A DNA stretch of 64,000 bases from Laccaria trichodermophora (GCA_018417955.1 JACTVC010000017.1:496001-560000); one strand, 5' to 3'; counted from the first letter of the stretch, positions 20,967-34,415 are shown. Made by a program: numbers and translations. The notes: generated by a model from the letters alone, not told the origin.

Positions 20967-21330
20967 ACTCAAATGAAATTAGGGTCACCGCCTTCCACCT
21001 CTGCACTCATCAACCACTCAAACTCCTCCTTCCCGACAATCCTCTTGAGCACTTTCCGAGTCCTACTCCTCATCCACCTTTCTCGCCCAATGCTTATTTG
21101 TGCATCCCTGCCACGTACACTTGCCCCTCCAAAATCAACCATGACCTTGACCACGACAACCTCATGGGCGCAATCAAAAGATAATGCGAGAGCACGTCTT
21201 CAAACGCCTTGACGTGCCATGCTTTCAGGAAACGTAAGTCCCCGCCAAGTTTGAAATCATGCAAGGAAAGCCCATCCTCAATATACTTAACTGCCGAAAA
21301 CCTCGGCACGATTGCCCACCTTTCTTCCCC
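20967..21330 (-). pseudogene. C-terminal gene fragment of unknown family, frameshifted
   Basis: The minus strand reads FSAVKYIEDGLSLHDFKLGG and WHVKAFEDVLSHY, then after a frame change AHEVVVVKVMVDFGGASVRG and RKVLKRIVGKEEFEWLM, ending DPNFI and stop at about 20970. The two halves fit one protein if a small indel near 21185 is assumed, so this is probably the 3' remnant of a longer gene. I do not recognise the family. Confidence 0.4.
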
Positions 21331-21349
21331 AGATCCAAATCTCCCGCTC

Positions 21350-22760
21350 CATAAAAACGGGGTAGATCCACACCCGCAAGGCTTGTCTTGTTCAAAACTT
21401 GATACTCATCAACTTCGCTCTCCCAATCGTGGGGCGCAAAATCACGGTGATACGGGGTACGGAATGAATTATGAATGGGACAGGTATGCAGGGCGGGGAA
21501 TGGACGGAATGCCAGATTATCAATCAAGCACACATTTACAAAGACGAGCGAACAATCGATTTGGAGAGACGGCATCATGAAGCGGGGGGGAAAGTAGCAG
21601 TGGGTGGAAGCGGGGTGGTAGGAGCAAAGAGCGATAGCAAGGTGCGGTTGTCTGGAAACGGCTGTTTGGGGCGGTGACAGGAAGCCATGACAGTGACCGA
21701 TTATCTGGCAGATAATGTGACCTGGGACGGATTGCCAGGGACCTGTTCTTCGGGATTGATTGGGTAACGAGGAGCCATTATCGGAAAACGGCAGCAGCAG
21801 GGAGCAACAATTTGGCTGGGGAGAGAATGAAACGTTCGACTGAAATATGATAATAAACATGAATGGTTCTGCACTGGCAGTACTTGGTGGTTGAATATAC
21901 TTACGTGTTTAAGAGTGAATCTTTATCTTGTTCTCGGAGAAATGGACGGGGATATGGTTGCTGGATTGCTGAAGGTACCTATAAACGCGAAATTAGCGTG
22001 GACGACTTCGAAACGGAGGGCCAAAGTGCGAAACGGACTGACGACGGTATTCAAGTCGAGTAATAGCTCGAAGAAATTGGGAATGTAGATGTGTGTGCAA
22101 GGGGAGGATAGCGGCGGGTTCGAACACGACAGGAATGAGAGCCAAAACCGACTCAGACGAAGAGAGCCTCAGGCCTCAGTACCTCGTCAGAACCATCCTA
22201 ACAAGCGCCCTCAAAGGCGCCATCAAAAGAATCGGAAAGATACCCGACCCGCTCGAAGTCGGGCGCGCAAGAAACATGTACCCATATTTCTCTTGAGCCT
22301 TCCCATTCGCCATATTCGTATCATCTTCCTCGACGATAGTTCCGGTGGGGTCGATGGAGACGAAGGGAGGAAGAAGGAGTGGCGCTGATTGTGGTGGTGT
22401 CTTGACGCAATTGCGGATTTGTGCCATTAGAAAGAAGGATCCTAAGTATCGGATGCAGCGCGTCAAAGCTCAAAAACCACTGCGGAACCACATACCCAAG
22501 GAAAGGATAACGATACGCCCGACTCTTACTCCGCGTCGTGGCTCAAGCGCTCACATCCTGTTCCTCCCCGTCCTTCCCTCTCAGACAAGTTCTCAAGTTC
22601 TTCCGAAGCGAGAGTTCGAGGAGGATGCGCGGTCAAGCATGTCTTTGTGCATTCTTTTGCGGAGGGAGGGCTTAGCTAGGAGGAGGTGGAACTTGCGCTG
22701 GTGTGTGCACAACCAAGTTTGAAGATTGTGTTTGTGTGTTGCACTGTGACCTGGTTTTCG
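21350..22760 (-). pseudogene. Truncated copy E of the multi-TM membrane-protein gene with its 3' tail
   Basis: The C-terminal end (…APLRALVRMVLTRY, stop near 22192) and the region around the first-exon arginine-rich start (about 22600-22700) match the intact copy at 57848-59606. The middle, including most membrane segments, is deleted. Downstream, 21350-22190 carries the same ~0.8 kb 3' tail seen after copies A, B and C (landmark: complement of atattccagtcgaacgtttc). It ends just before the NLR gene at 22902. Confidence 0.65.
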
Positions 22761-22901
22761 CGATCTCGGTCCGGAATGTGCAGGGTGCTGGGTCCTCGAG
22801 GCCTCGTGGATGTCGATGAGCACTGAGTGCTCAGCGGTGAGTGCGTCCGACAACCTTTCCTCTGTACACCCATTTCAACTTTCCCAGTTTTGGCACCCAG
22901 A

Positions 22902-25900
22902 ATGACAGGGGATCGTAAACGCGATATGTTCTTGAAATTCTTTCATTTGCAACCTAGGACCCCCCAACCCCCCGACATCAACACAGCAACGCAGCCTCCG
23001 ACCACCCCGCCACCACCGCAATTGGCAGGCACCATGGAAACTCCGGTGCTACCAACATCTGCCAAAGTATTCACGAAAGGCATATCTTTCAAAAAAGATA
23101 TGGCCATTCTCTCTATCGCGTATACCCTCCAAGAAAGTTCCGAGCTCAAGAGGCTCATTCAGCTTATCGCTGTAATCCGCAATAACGACTCGAAAGGCCA
23201 GGTGATGTCTGCGATGCTAAGTATAATGCATATCGATCCTCAACTATTTTATCCTTCAGCTTACCGAAGTTCTCGAAACCTGCGCTCGGTTCAGCGTTCA
23301 ACTTGCATCTGCTACCGATGCCCAGCGTGCAGAAGCCACACAGGCGATAACAGCGTTCAACGAGTATGCAAAAATTTATCCATGGACCTGATCGTTCTGA
23401 TTGTCTCCATCCGTCATTTAGGACAGTTGCGAAGCTCAAGACTATTCAACTCAATGGCGGCAGCAAATCCTTGGATGAATCGGTGATCATGATAAACGAA
23501 GATGTTGACAGGATCCAAGTAAGTTTTGACATTCCGGTTTGTCCGACCCCAGATCACATCATTCACACATTGTTCAGGCTTCATTTAAAACCGATGGCGA
23601 ATTTGGAACTACGGAGAAACTATCTGAAGTGCTGGATGTAACCATTGGGACAACCATCAGCATTCTCAGCCTCGTAGGAGAAGCCTGCTCTATAATACCA
23701 GTACCGTGGGTCCAACCATTAATTGGAAAAGTCGTTAGGATGTTGCAGGCCGTCTCGGTACGTCCTTGAAATCCCTTCCAATTGCCGTGATTCTCATCTT
23801 CATCAGCAAACTCGCTCGAATTATAACGAAATGAAACAAGTGGCAGCTAAAGCTGGCGAATTCGTTCTGTCTTGCGCTGTCATCTGTTCCGAGAGTAAGG
23901 CGGGGCCATCAGAGAAACTCAAACGAGCCCTGGATGAATTTACGAAGTGGGGAAAAGAGTCGCATCCGGAAACAATGTTGTATTGACCTGAAATTTACAT
24001 AGGACCCTCGGAAGCATAGCCGAAGAATGTGACGAACTTAGTCGACTCAATCCGCTTTCACGGTACTTGCGACAAAGTGCTCACATGGGTAACCTCGAAG
24101 CTATCAGAAGAAGGCTGGACGCCGCAATCCAATTGTTTCAGGTTTTTTGCATCCTCGTAATGCCAAACTCTTTTACGAACTTGCATTTAGACCGAAAATT
24201 CCGTCAATATAAAGCTCGATACCGAAGAACTCAACCGGAAATTTGGTGAGTCCGAGATTTTTGACCGCGTAGTGGAGTAAATTGATGTAAACCAGATTTC
24301 GCATCACTGAACAGCCTGCCAAGTCATCCTAAGTATACACGCAACGAATACCTGGAGAAAAGTCGAGATGACGTTATACAGTATGTTTCCGACTGGATAG
24401 CTAACACCCCAGAGTCTGTCCTCTGGGTACATGGTGCCGCTGGCCTAGGTAAATCGACCGTCGCTCAGGAATTGGTGCAACTTCTCAAATCGGAGGACCG
24501 CCTTGCTGGGGGTATATTTCTCACCAATCTGACTAGTGAGTCCCCCGAGAGGGTTGTCCAGATGATCTCCAGACAGCTCGGCGCGATGTATCCGCAAGCC
24601 ATCGCTAACATTGCCAACGCTGCGAGGACACTGGATGGCCCGCACGACAGCCTTCGGGATTATTTAACGGCATATATCTTTGACCCACTTCGTGCACTTG
24701 GCTATCCTTATGAGCTTGTCATCGTGATTGATGGTCTGGATGAATGGCGGAATTATGAATCATTCCTGGCGGAACTTGCGCACATTCCGTCGCCCTCTCC
24801 TGTGAAATTTGTCCTGACCAGTCGCTTCAATTATTCCATCAAGCGGGCTGTCGATAAGATTCCAACCTGCCACAAATACCCTCTTCCCCCAGCCTCACAG
24901 ACAGTCATTGAGCATTACTTCCATCAGCACTTCTTACTAGGCGATATAAATTGGAGAGGGCGCAAGCCCAGCAATGACAAAATCCATCGATTGGCGGCTC
25001 GTGCAGATGGTCTCCTTATTTGGGCAGCTACAGCACGACTATTAGTAATGAACAAACTTGACACTAGACATCCACACGAAATACTTGATCAAATCCTCTC
25101 GTCTGAAGAGAAGGTGGTCAATCAGAAAGATGGTCCAAAAGACGGGCAGCTTGACCGTCTATATCGCGGGGCTATTTCGACCTCTTTCCCTTTGCACCTT
25201 CGAGGATTACTCAGAAAGTTCCTCGCAGCAACATCAGTTCTTCAGGAACTTCTGCCAATTGGTGATTTTGCACATCTCTCAGGCATACCTGGGCCCGCTG
25301 CGGAGGAGATTCACCAGCGGCTGGCAGCCTTGCAGACGCAGGGTGCTCCCAAAACTAATCTCGTATCTCCGGCAACACAACGATTCCACGCGTCATTCAT
25401 TGAATTCATCACCACAGAGTCTGATGACCAGACATTTCAGGCTATCAGCACTACAGAAGCACACTATGTATTGGCCAATAAATGCCTTGAAATTGTGTTT
25501 GTCGAGTTACTCCCATCTTCTCGGGGGAAAACTTGCACTTACACAGAGCTTCGTGGTGTGGAACCATACGCCGTCAAATTTTGGCCTCTGCACTTTTCGA
25601 GTGGAACCCCTCGTCAACAATTGGCACCACCGGCGAGTGGTACAGAGGGTATGGATCTGATATCGGAGGAAGCGATGCATCGTTGGGCTACACTTTTTCT
25701 ACCTTGCATCGCATCCAGATTCCAGGATGGCCATAAGTCTCTTGACGGCATCCAAAAGTCTGGGCTGCCTTATGAGGTTGCCATTATGATTGGGAACGAA
25801 GATGTCACAACGCTTTCATATCACATTTGGTGCCTCGAGATTGCCGCACGACTCCAGCCACATGATATCAGGCCATGGAAGGCATTAGGGTTTGCCTATG

Positions 25901-27009
25901 AGAGATTATACGAACAAAGCCAGTCTAACAGAGACTTGGACGAGGAAATTTCTGCATTTCGTCATGGTCTGGAACCAGCACCTGATCCAGATCGCGCTAA
26001 ATCACTCAATATAATCGCCGGGGCACTTTGGACTCGTTTTGAACGGCGAGGTGCTTCAGGTGACCTTGATGAAGCAATTTCATTGTATCGAGAAGCGCTT
26101 CTCCTTTGTCCAGCACATCATCCAGATCGCGCCTGGTCACTCAATAACCTTGCCGTAGTCCTTCTCAGTCTTTTTCAACAGCGGGGTGCTTCAAACGACC
26201 TTGACGAAGCAATTTCCTTACACCGGGAGGTGCTTCTTCTTCGGCCAGCACCTCATCCATCCCGCCCCACATCACTCAATAACCTCGCTGCAGCCCTTCA
26301 TGCTCGTTTTGAACGGCGGGGCACTCCGAATGACCTTGATGAAGTGATTTCCTTGCAGCAAGAGGCACTTCTTCTTTGGCCAGCACCTGATCCAGATCGC
26401 ACTGCATCACTTGAGAACCTCGCCAATGCCCTTCAAGTTCGTTTTACACAGCGGGGCACTTCAAGCGACCTCGATGAAGCAATTTCCTTGCACCGACAGG
26501 CGCTTCTTCTTTGGCTAGCACCTCATCCACATCGCTCTGTTTCACTCAATAACCTTGCTGATGCCCTTAAAGATCGTTCTAGACAGTGTGGTGCTCCAAA
26601 CGACCTTGACGAAGCAATTTCCTTGTACCGAGAGGCACTTCTTCTGCGGCTAGCACCTCATCCACAACGCTACGGATCACTCAATAACCTCGCCACAGCT
26701 CTTCACACTCGTTTCATACAACAGCACACTTCAAATGACCTCGATGAGGTGATTTCCTTGCTCAGAGAGGCAGAGTTTCTCCTACCGGCACATCATCCAG
26801 ATCATTCCATGCTACTCAAAAACCTCGCTAGGACCCTCGAAACTCGGTTTGACGAAGGCAACCTTTTACATGATCTCACTGAAGCAATTTCATTTTATGA
26901 ACGACTTCTTGATTGCCCAGTTGACAATCCCAATCGCTCTTGGTCTTCACAACACTTGCCTGCAGCGTTAAAGAAGCGCAGTGCACTGAAGCAGAGGGAC
27001 AGTCATTAA
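22902..27009 (+). CDS. NLR-type STAND protein 1: MLKL-like N-terminus, NACHT, TPR
   Basis: Eight exons (22902-23201, 23260-23363, 23422-23518, 23578-23757, 23807-23946, 24003-24141, 24191-24245, 24296-27009) splice in phase to 1242 residues. After a low-complexity Pro/Thr head, residues ~160-335 form a helical bundle (DESVIMINEDVDRIQ, PWVQPLIGKVVRMLQAVS, EECDELSRLNPLSRYL, NLEAIRRRLDAAIQLFQ) resembling the MLKL/HeLo-like N-terminal domains of fungal NLRs, which can attack membranes. The NACHT module follows: Walker A WVHGAAGLGKST (~385), Walker B VIVIDGLDEW (~480) and sensor FVLTSRFNYS. The C-terminus has eight ~42-residue TPRs of the type SNDLDEAISLHREALLL. Likely role: heterokaryon incompatibility or immunity receptor in the cytosol (inference). 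An inverted paralogue lies at 61081-64000. Confidence 0.88.
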
Positions 27010-28200
27010 CGTAGATCGTTGATGAGCCTGGTGACTAATTTGAATACTTACTCCTTTTCGGACAGCGGGATACGTTTTGATGTGGTTTGCTTTTTGCGAT
27101 TTTTTTTTCGCAAGAGAAAAGAATTCCCTGACAGGACTTTGAATTACATACATTTTACTGCTGTAAACTACACGGCTAAGGACTCGATACTATTGAAATA
27201 CTCATAGCTTGCAATTGTTCCAGCGGTGGAGGGATTGTTCTAGTATTCAACATGACCATTCTTATGGGTTTTACTAAGGTCGCCAGTTGCGAGAACGCGA
27301 ATTTCTTTTTGGATTCAAGGCTGCGTGGTACTTTCCTTTCCTTTCATGAAGAAAGTGAGGGATAGAAAGGTACATTCGCACTTAATTCAAATACAAAATT
27401 GGGCCTGACGCGCAATTGAAATTATGATATGGATTGGCAATACAACAGTCTTACAAAGAAAGGAAGGGGTAACACCGTAACACCAGGAAAGAGAGAAAAA
27501 AAGGTTGACGTGTATGCGTACAATGACGGGTGGCAATTACAGAAACAGGGCAACAAGCGGGGTCGTGGGGTGCAGAATGACTGTGATATGGGTACAGAAT
27601 GAACGGGACAGGTATGCAGGGCGCGGAAAGGACGGGATGTGAGGCACGCATTGAAAGGACGAGCAGACGATCGATCTGGATATCAGCAAGCAGGGGAGAC
27701 GGTATCAGGAGAAGGTAGTGGTGCGAGCAAAGAGCGACGGTTGTCTGGGGCGGTAGCAGGGAGCCACTGCGACAGGGGGGCCGATTATTTACGAATAGCA
27801 GCAGGATTGGCTGGAATCGGTTATCTGAGGTGATCTTCAAGATTGATTGGGGGTACCAAGAGGAAACGGCAGCGGGGAGCAAGATTCTGGTCGGGCAGCC
27901 TGAGGGAAATAAACGTTTGGACTGGAATATAATGATAAAGACATGAACGGGTTTGGTGTGAGTCATGGTTGGATATACGAGTTGGATTTTCTTCTTGCCC
28001 AAAGAGAAAACGGACGGGATATACTTGCAGCGGGGCTATGAATATGCGAAAAGAGGTGATGGGCGCGGACGACTTTGAAGAGGAGGACGAGAATGAGAGA
28101 GCCGAAAAGGACTGACGACAGCATTCCAGCCAAGGAATAGCTCGGAAGAATTGAGAGGAGACGATAACCAGGTTCAAACACTATCGCGAACGAGAGACCC
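27010..28200 (-). other. Convergent spacer: NLR1 3' flank and 3' tail of membrane-gene copy C
   Basis: 27190-27400 matches the reverse complement of 60700-60860 (shared: agcggtggagggatt, gagaacgcgaattt, caaggctgcgtggtactttc). 27440-28200 is the ~0.8 kb tail following copy C, matching 59607-60560 and 44800-45538. Open frames here are not coding. Confidence 0.7.
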
Positions 28201-29740
28201 TCAATGCCACCTCAAAACCACCCTAACAACCGCCCTAAGCGGCGCCATCAAAAGATAGCCCACCCGCATAAAAATGCTCGACGTGACCCACATCAGGCGC
28301 GCCAGGAGCGGTACCAATGATTCTCTTTCTCTTGACACTTCCCATTCGCATTCCCAATAACAGCGGTCGTCGAGTCGTCTTCCTCCACAATAGTTTCCAA
28401 TGGAGTCGACGGAGACGAAGGGAAGGACGGGTGTTGATAATGATGGTGGTGGTGGTGTCTAGACGCGATCGTCGATGTGGTGGGGGAGTATAACGAGGGC
28501 CTATAAAGCCCCCTCGTATAATACGGCGCGTCGAAATCCAAGAGCCACTACGGGAGCACATACGCAAGCAACGAATGCGCATACGCCCCATCCAAACCCA
28601 AACTGAGCTTGCTATGCACTCCTGGGCTGAAGGGGACTCGTTCAACTTCGCATTCAGCTTCTCCTCAACCTCCCTAACCCTCCCATCCCACTTCTCCCAC
28701 CTCATCTCCTGCTTCGTCAACATACTCATATACCTCATCGACAACCCCTCCAACCCTCTTCCCCATCTTTCCCAATTTCCTCTCTAGCTCGAGAACCCGC
28801 CTCCCCAAATCGCTATGCGCAGCAGACTCCAGAGGAAGAATGTGGTGTAGGGTAATGCACCAAATCGTGCAGTTCCGCCGTACGCGTGCGGATCCTTTTG
28901 ACGAGGTGCGACCATGGTCTCATGCCCGTGGCTAATACGAACAAACCCGTGCTGAACCATGAGACGGATGGGGGGCCTGGGACGGCGGCTGTTGCGTACC
29001 GCAGCAAGAGGGTGCCGAGGAAGGGGGAGAGGAAGGTTAGGAAGAGGAGGGAGAGTTCGAATGAGCGCAGTTCGGAGGCTGCGTAGGTTCTGTAGGAGGG
29101 TGGTTCTGTGGAGTCTGGGAGGGGAGGGAGGGTGGGTGATCGGCGGCGTGGGCGGGATTTTTGGTAGAGGTCCCAGGGGACTTTATAAGAGGCGTGCGTC
29201 AGTTACGTTTAGGAAGAAGGGGAAGGAGAGTGGCGGACGTACTTTCGATGATCTGGTGTAGATAGAAAATCAGCAAAACGATGAGGAAGGTTCTTGATGT
29301 GGTCTCCCCCCGTGAGCCAATTCCCGATAGCCGAAACGAGGGCGACGACAACTGCAAGGTCGAACTCGTACCACGCGCGTGAGCCAGGCAACATCGAGCT
29401 TGAGCTGGAATGCCTCATTCGCGGGGAGGGGCTTTGAAGCGCGCCCAGTCCGAACGTGTCGATCTTGGGGCGCTGTCGTCGACCTGGGCTCGGGCTCAGC
29501 TTCTCCTTCCCCTTCTCTGGACCAGTGACAGTGGAAGTCATCTCCTGGGGCGGCGTCTTATCCTCATCCTCCTCCCCCTCATCACTCGACGTCCGACTCT
29601 CATACTCCGTTTCGAGGCTCACATTCTGTTCCTCCCCGTCTTTCCCTCTCAGGTAAGATCATACGTTCTTCCGAAGCGAGCGAGTTCAAGGAGGGCCGCG
29701 GTCGAGCATGTGTTTGTGTGTTGTACTGTGACCTGGTTTT
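28201..29740 (-). pseudogene. Copy C of the multi-TM membrane-protein gene
   Basis: Almost full length relative to 57848-59606: acidic EYESRTSSDEGEEDEDK tract, RPKIDTFGLGALQSPS, SPGSRAWYEFDLAVVVALV, intron, VSWFSTGLFVLATGMRPWSH, the histidine-rich DNA (complement of ccaccaccatcatt-like tract), stop at 28201-28203. It is broken. The first TM segment shifts frame after HIKNL (reads PHRFADFLSTPDHRK instead of LLIILLIFYLHQ), and the segment coding KLSLGLDGAYAHSL is also out of frame. The first frameshift is shared with copy B. Confidence 0.8.
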
Positions 29741-30416
29741 CGGTCCTGCAGACGGTAAAGAACGATCACGGGACCTCACGACGCCAAAGTATCCCCCACA
29801 TACGAGATGGGAAGGCAAGCTCCCACGGCGCGTTCAAGAGTTTCAAGGGGTACGCAAATTTTACACTTGGTTTACACAGGTGTCCGTCGACTATCTAAAC
29901 AGTCACGACCCCATTGTGCTCAATAGACTCCGATCCTGCACTCATCGCAGAGGCGCCCAAGCGCCGTGGTTCGGCCGTGGTACTACGCGCATCCACGCTC
30001 GACCATAGGGATATAGCTATGGAGCTGAACAAGGAAAAAGACACTAGACTGGTAATAGGTGACCATAAAACTGACCAACGACTGCGACGAGAAAAAATGA
30101 TGCATGACGATGCGGATCGTAGCATAACCGTAAGTACTAACACAATTAAAACGATACCGTATAGCTAACTACAGGCGTTCAGATATTTATTCCGAGTCTT
30201 TCCCCCCTGAATTGTCGGCGCTAATCGGACATGTCAGGGTACGATTGCATCTGCTGTAAAACACGCGCGGCCAGGTAGGGCCAGGTTGACACGGTCAGAT
30301 CACAAGTCCGGACAAAACAGACTTCCTTCATCTTTAGGTTCGACAGCAGTTTTAAAGTGCAATATCTATAAAATCTGATGAAAAGGTGACTACCCCCAAC
30401 TTTCTCCCCACCGTAA
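29741..30416. other. Repeat-containing interval upstream of small-TM gene 2
   Basis: 29790-29892 repeats 5470-5562. A possible exon at 29914-30129 (…STLDHRDIAMELNKEKD…) is followed by a good donor (gtaagtac) and an acceptor near 30174, but the continuation is short, so a gene fragment is the most I can say. Confidence 0.35.
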
Positions 30417-30996
30417 ATGTTTTCAACACTTCAAGAGTATCGCCAAGCAATTATCTCAGCAGCGTGGATGATTATTCTATCCCTCATCCCGCAAGACCTA
30501 GTACGGGCTGGAGCCATCGCCCTCGGTTTTCTTCTATGTCTGCAGGCCGTTCGCCCACGAACCCTCATGAAAACACTTCAACTTCGGCTCTCATCTTTGG
30601 AGGAAAAATTGCAAGATGCCGTTGATAGTGGAATTATTCGTCAATCGGATACAAGTTTCAGTGATCAATTCGCGAGGGACATGGGGAGGTGAGTTCTTAA
30701 TGTCGTATCATGAAATGACATACTTACGCTGTCAACAATATACGCTCTTTAGAATCCGCTACATAATTTTTGAGCTCCACGAGAGGACGCTCATGATGTC
30801 TGGCGGTATTTTTCAGGAGGTAAAGGCCGTTTGGGACGGTCTCTCACTCGAGATTAATGAGTGCATTCGGGATGTTGATGCTCTAGAAAGGGACCTCGAA
30901 GTATGTCCTTCCTAGCCGTTCCTCTCCCCGATTTTACATGATACGCAGATAAACTGCGCAAAAATTCTAAAGAACCAATATCATTTGTGGAAGTGA
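30417..30996 (+). CDS. Small one-TM/coiled-coil protein, copy 2
   Basis: Three exons (30417-30688, 30753-30900, 30949-30996) give 155 residues, start MFSTLQEYRQAIISAAWMII. One hydrophobic segment (LVRAGAIALGFLLCLQAV) is followed by an amphipathic region LMKTLQLRLSSLEEKLQDAV and a helix KAVWDGLSLEINECIRDVDA. Two paralogues (6164-7700 and 55287-55905) share intron positions and almost every residue, which supports this as a real gene of a small family. An extra base near the end changes the last residues to LWK-stop instead of LWSDxPN-stop. No known domain. Probably a small membrane-anchored protein of unknown role. Confidence 0.68.
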
Positions 30997-31424
30997 CAGG
31001 CCGATCTGAATCCATACCTCACTTTCAATTATTCGTCCCTATTCCGCTTGCCTCCTTCTCATCGCCATGTTGTCTGCTTTCCTGCTTTCGATCTTCTGGT
31101 ACTCGCGAGATTGTAATCATATGCACTTTCACTTGGAAGTTGTTCCGACTTTTGCACGTTTTGCGTGGTCAGGGCCAAATAATTATTAGCTTTGACAGAG
31201 AAACACAAAATCTGGAATGTGTGCATCGGAGCGCAAAATTCTGCCATATATAGATGTTGGCAACACTGAGCGTTGGCGGTCTGATAACCTCATACATCAC
31301 CCGAAGTCCGTTTACTTGACATGATGACGCCACTTGCTTGTCATGTATCCTCCTGCTCATCTCATGAGATCGATAGGAAAGAGACATCAATTCTTCACAA
31401 GTACTCATATGTTACATTATAGTT
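30997..31424. other. Flank of small-TM gene 2 up to the foldback element
   Basis: No gene. 31195-31250 (gtgtgcatcggagc..aaaat) recurs at 44460-44505. 31275-31385 recurs in the same orientation at 38345-38460, on the other side of the foldback element. Confidence 0.5.
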
Positions 31425-31482
31425 CAATGGTACTCCACATGGTCAATTGTACCTATGTACCATAGAGCTACCCCAATGGGGC
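31425..31482 (+). repeat. Left terminal inverted repeat of foldback element
   Basis: Pairs with 38249-38316. Shared core: cacatggtcaattgt, then ccatag(a/g)gctaccccaatggg. The outermost bases are diverged, so the exact end and target duplication cannot be fixed. Confidence 0.65.
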
Positions 31483-31944
31483 CAATGCTATCTAGACACT
31501 ATTGAATAAAGTTGGGCCCAATGCATGCTTTTACCTTAAGGTGAGATAGTGTGGCCCAATTCTGAAATATCCCGCAACATTGGGCCCAATTGCTATTTAA
31601 CATGTGATCATATGCTGGACCGACAAAAAAGTAGGCCGAAAGATACATCCGAAGACAGGGGGAGGTCACTACTATGACACTGATTTCTCTGCCAATCCTT
31701 GCTTTGATCCGAAGCTCCTCTTCCTTCAGCATGACCATAGTATCCAACTGCCTCAACTGATCCTCTATGTGTGCCATTGCCTCCAAAAGAGCATCTCAAG
31801 CTCTCAAACCCTCCTCGTATTGCCGATGCAATACCCTGTGGGCTATTCGGGCGTATTCCAGTGGATTGGTAAGTCTTCCCACATCAGGCAACACAACATC
31901 AAAAAATGAGGCGATCTTCGGCTCAAATTGAAATCCAACATGTC

Positions 31945-34415
31945 AAAACCGAAGATTTCGTCAGCTGGTAGTGCTGAAATCCCTCCAGAAATATTGTGTT
32001 GCCTGCCAAAGAATATGTGCACTCAACACATGTTAAAACCGAAGATTTTGTCAGCTTGTAGTGCCGAAGTACCTGCGGAAATATTGTGTTGGCTCTCAGA
32101 GAATATGTGCACTCAACACATGTTAAAACCGAAGATTTCATCGGCTGGTAGTGCCGAAATACCTGCAGAAATATTGTGTTGCCTCCCAAGGACTATGTGC
32201 ACTCAATGGATGTAAAAACCAAAGATTTCATCAGCTGGTAGTGCCGAAATACCTCCAGAAATATTGTGTTGGCTCTCAGAGAATATGTGCACTCAACACA
32301 TGTTAAAACCGAAGATTTTGTCGGGTGGTAGTGCCGAAGTAACTCCGGAAATATTGTGTTGCCTCTCAAAGAACATGTGCACTCAACACATGTTAAAACC
32401 GAAGGTTTTGTCAGCTGGTAGTGCCGAAGTACCTACGGGAATATTGTGTTGCCTCCCAGAAAATATGTGCACTCAATAGATATTAAAACCGAAGATTTTG
32501 TTGGCTGGTAGTGCCGAAATACCTCTGGAAATATTGTGTTGCCTCCCAAAGACTATGTGCACTCAATACATGTTAAAAGCGAAGATTTCGGCAACTGGTT
32601 GAGGGATATTGTGTTGCCTCCTGGAAAATATGTGCATTCAACACATGTTAAAACCGAAGATTTCATCCGCTGGTTGTGCTGAAGTACCTCCAGAAATATT
32701 GTGTTGGCTCTCAGAGAATATGTGCACTCAACACATGTTAAAACCGAAGATTTCATTGGCTGGTAGTGCCGAAATACCTGTGGAAATATTGTGTTGGCTC
32801 TCGGAGAATATGTGCACTCAACACATGTTAAAACCAAAGACTTTGTCAGCTGGTAGTGCCGAAGTACTGCCGGAAACATTGTGATTTTGTTGGCAGGTAG
32901 TGCCGAAGTACCTCCAGAAATATTGTGTTGCCTCTCAAAGAATATGTGCACTCAACACATGTTAAAGCCGAAGATTTTGTTGGCTCGTAATGCTGAAGTA
33001 CCTCCGGGAATACTGTGTTGCCTCCCAGAAAATATGTGCACCGAATAGATATTAAAACCGAAGATTTCGTCGGCTGGTAGTGCCGAAGTACCTCTGGGAA
33101 TATTGTGTTGCCTCCCAAGGACTATGTGCACTCAATACATATAACCAAAGATTTCGTCGGCTCGTAGTGCCGAAGTACCTCCAGGAATATTGTGTTGCCT
33201 CCCAGAAAATATGTGCACCAAATAGATATTAAAACCGAAGATTTCGTCGGCTGGTAGTGCCGAAGTACCTCCGGAAATATTGTGTTGCCTCCCAAGGACT
33301 ATGTGCACTCAATACATATAACCAAAGATTTTGTCGGCTCGTAGTGCCGAAGTACCTCCAGGAATATTGTGTTGCCTCCCAGAAAATATGTGCACTCAAT
33401 AGATATCAAAATCGAAGATTTCGTCAGCTGGTAGTGCCGAAATACCTGTGGAAATATTGTGTTGGCTCTCGGAGAATATGTGCACTCAACACATGTTAAA
33501 ACCAAAGATTTCGTCAGCTCGTAGTGCCGAAGTACCTCCAGTAATATTGTGTTGCCTCTCAAAGAATATGTGCACTCAACACATCTTAAAACCGAAGATT
33601 TTTCGTCAGCTGGTAGTGCCGAAGTACCTCCAGGAATATTGTGTTGCCTCCCAGAAAATATGTGCACTCATTAGATATCAAAATCGAAGATTTCGTCGGC
33701 TGGTAGTGCCGAAATACCTGTGGAAATATTGTGTTGGCTCTCGGAGAATATGTGCACTCAACACATGTTAAAACCGAAGATTTTGTCAGCTGGTAGTGCC
33801 GAAGTACTGCCGGAAATATTGTGATTTTGTCGGCGGGTAGTGCCGAAGTACCTCCAGAAATATTGTGTTGCCTCTCAAAGAATATGTGCACTCAACACAT
33901 GTTAAAGCCGAAGATTTTGTTGGCTCGTAATGCCGAAGTACCTCCAGGAATATTGTGTTGCCTCCCAGAAAATATGTGCACTCAATAGATATCAAAATCG
34001 AAGATTTCGTCGGCTGGTAGTGCCGAAATACCTATGGAAATATTGTGTTGGCTCTCGGAGAATATGTGCACTCAACACATGTTAAAACCGAAGATTTCGT
34101 CGGCTCGTAGTGCCGAAATCCCTCTGGAAATATTGTGTTGCCTCTCAAAGAATATGTGCACTAAACAAATGTTAAAACCGAAGATTTCGTCGGCTTGTAG
34201 TGCCGAAGTACCTCCGGGAATATTGTGTTGCCTCCCAGAAAATATGTGCACTCCATAGATATTAATACCAAAGATTTCATCAGCTGGTTGTGCCGAAGTA
34301 TCTCTGGAAATATTGTGTTGCCTACATGTTAAAACCGAAGGTTTCGGTGGCTGGCAATGCCAAAATACATCCGGGAATATTGTTTTGCTTCTCGGAAAAT
34401 ATGTGCACCTTCAAT
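31945..34415 (+). repeat. Left arm: ~27 tandem 90-bp units
   Basis: A unit of 90 bp contains ggtagtgccgaa, aaatattgtgttgcctc, atatgtgcactcaa and accgaagattt. Because 90 is divisible by three, several frames stay open; these frames are not genes. One unit is shortened near 32590 and another near 33820. Confidence 0.92.

Noticed and set aside
21225..21860. 211-codon minus-strand frame and its relatives at 27451-28002 and 44998-45492
   Set aside because: They fall in the repeated 3' tail of the membrane-gene copies, and the frames are not conserved between copies.
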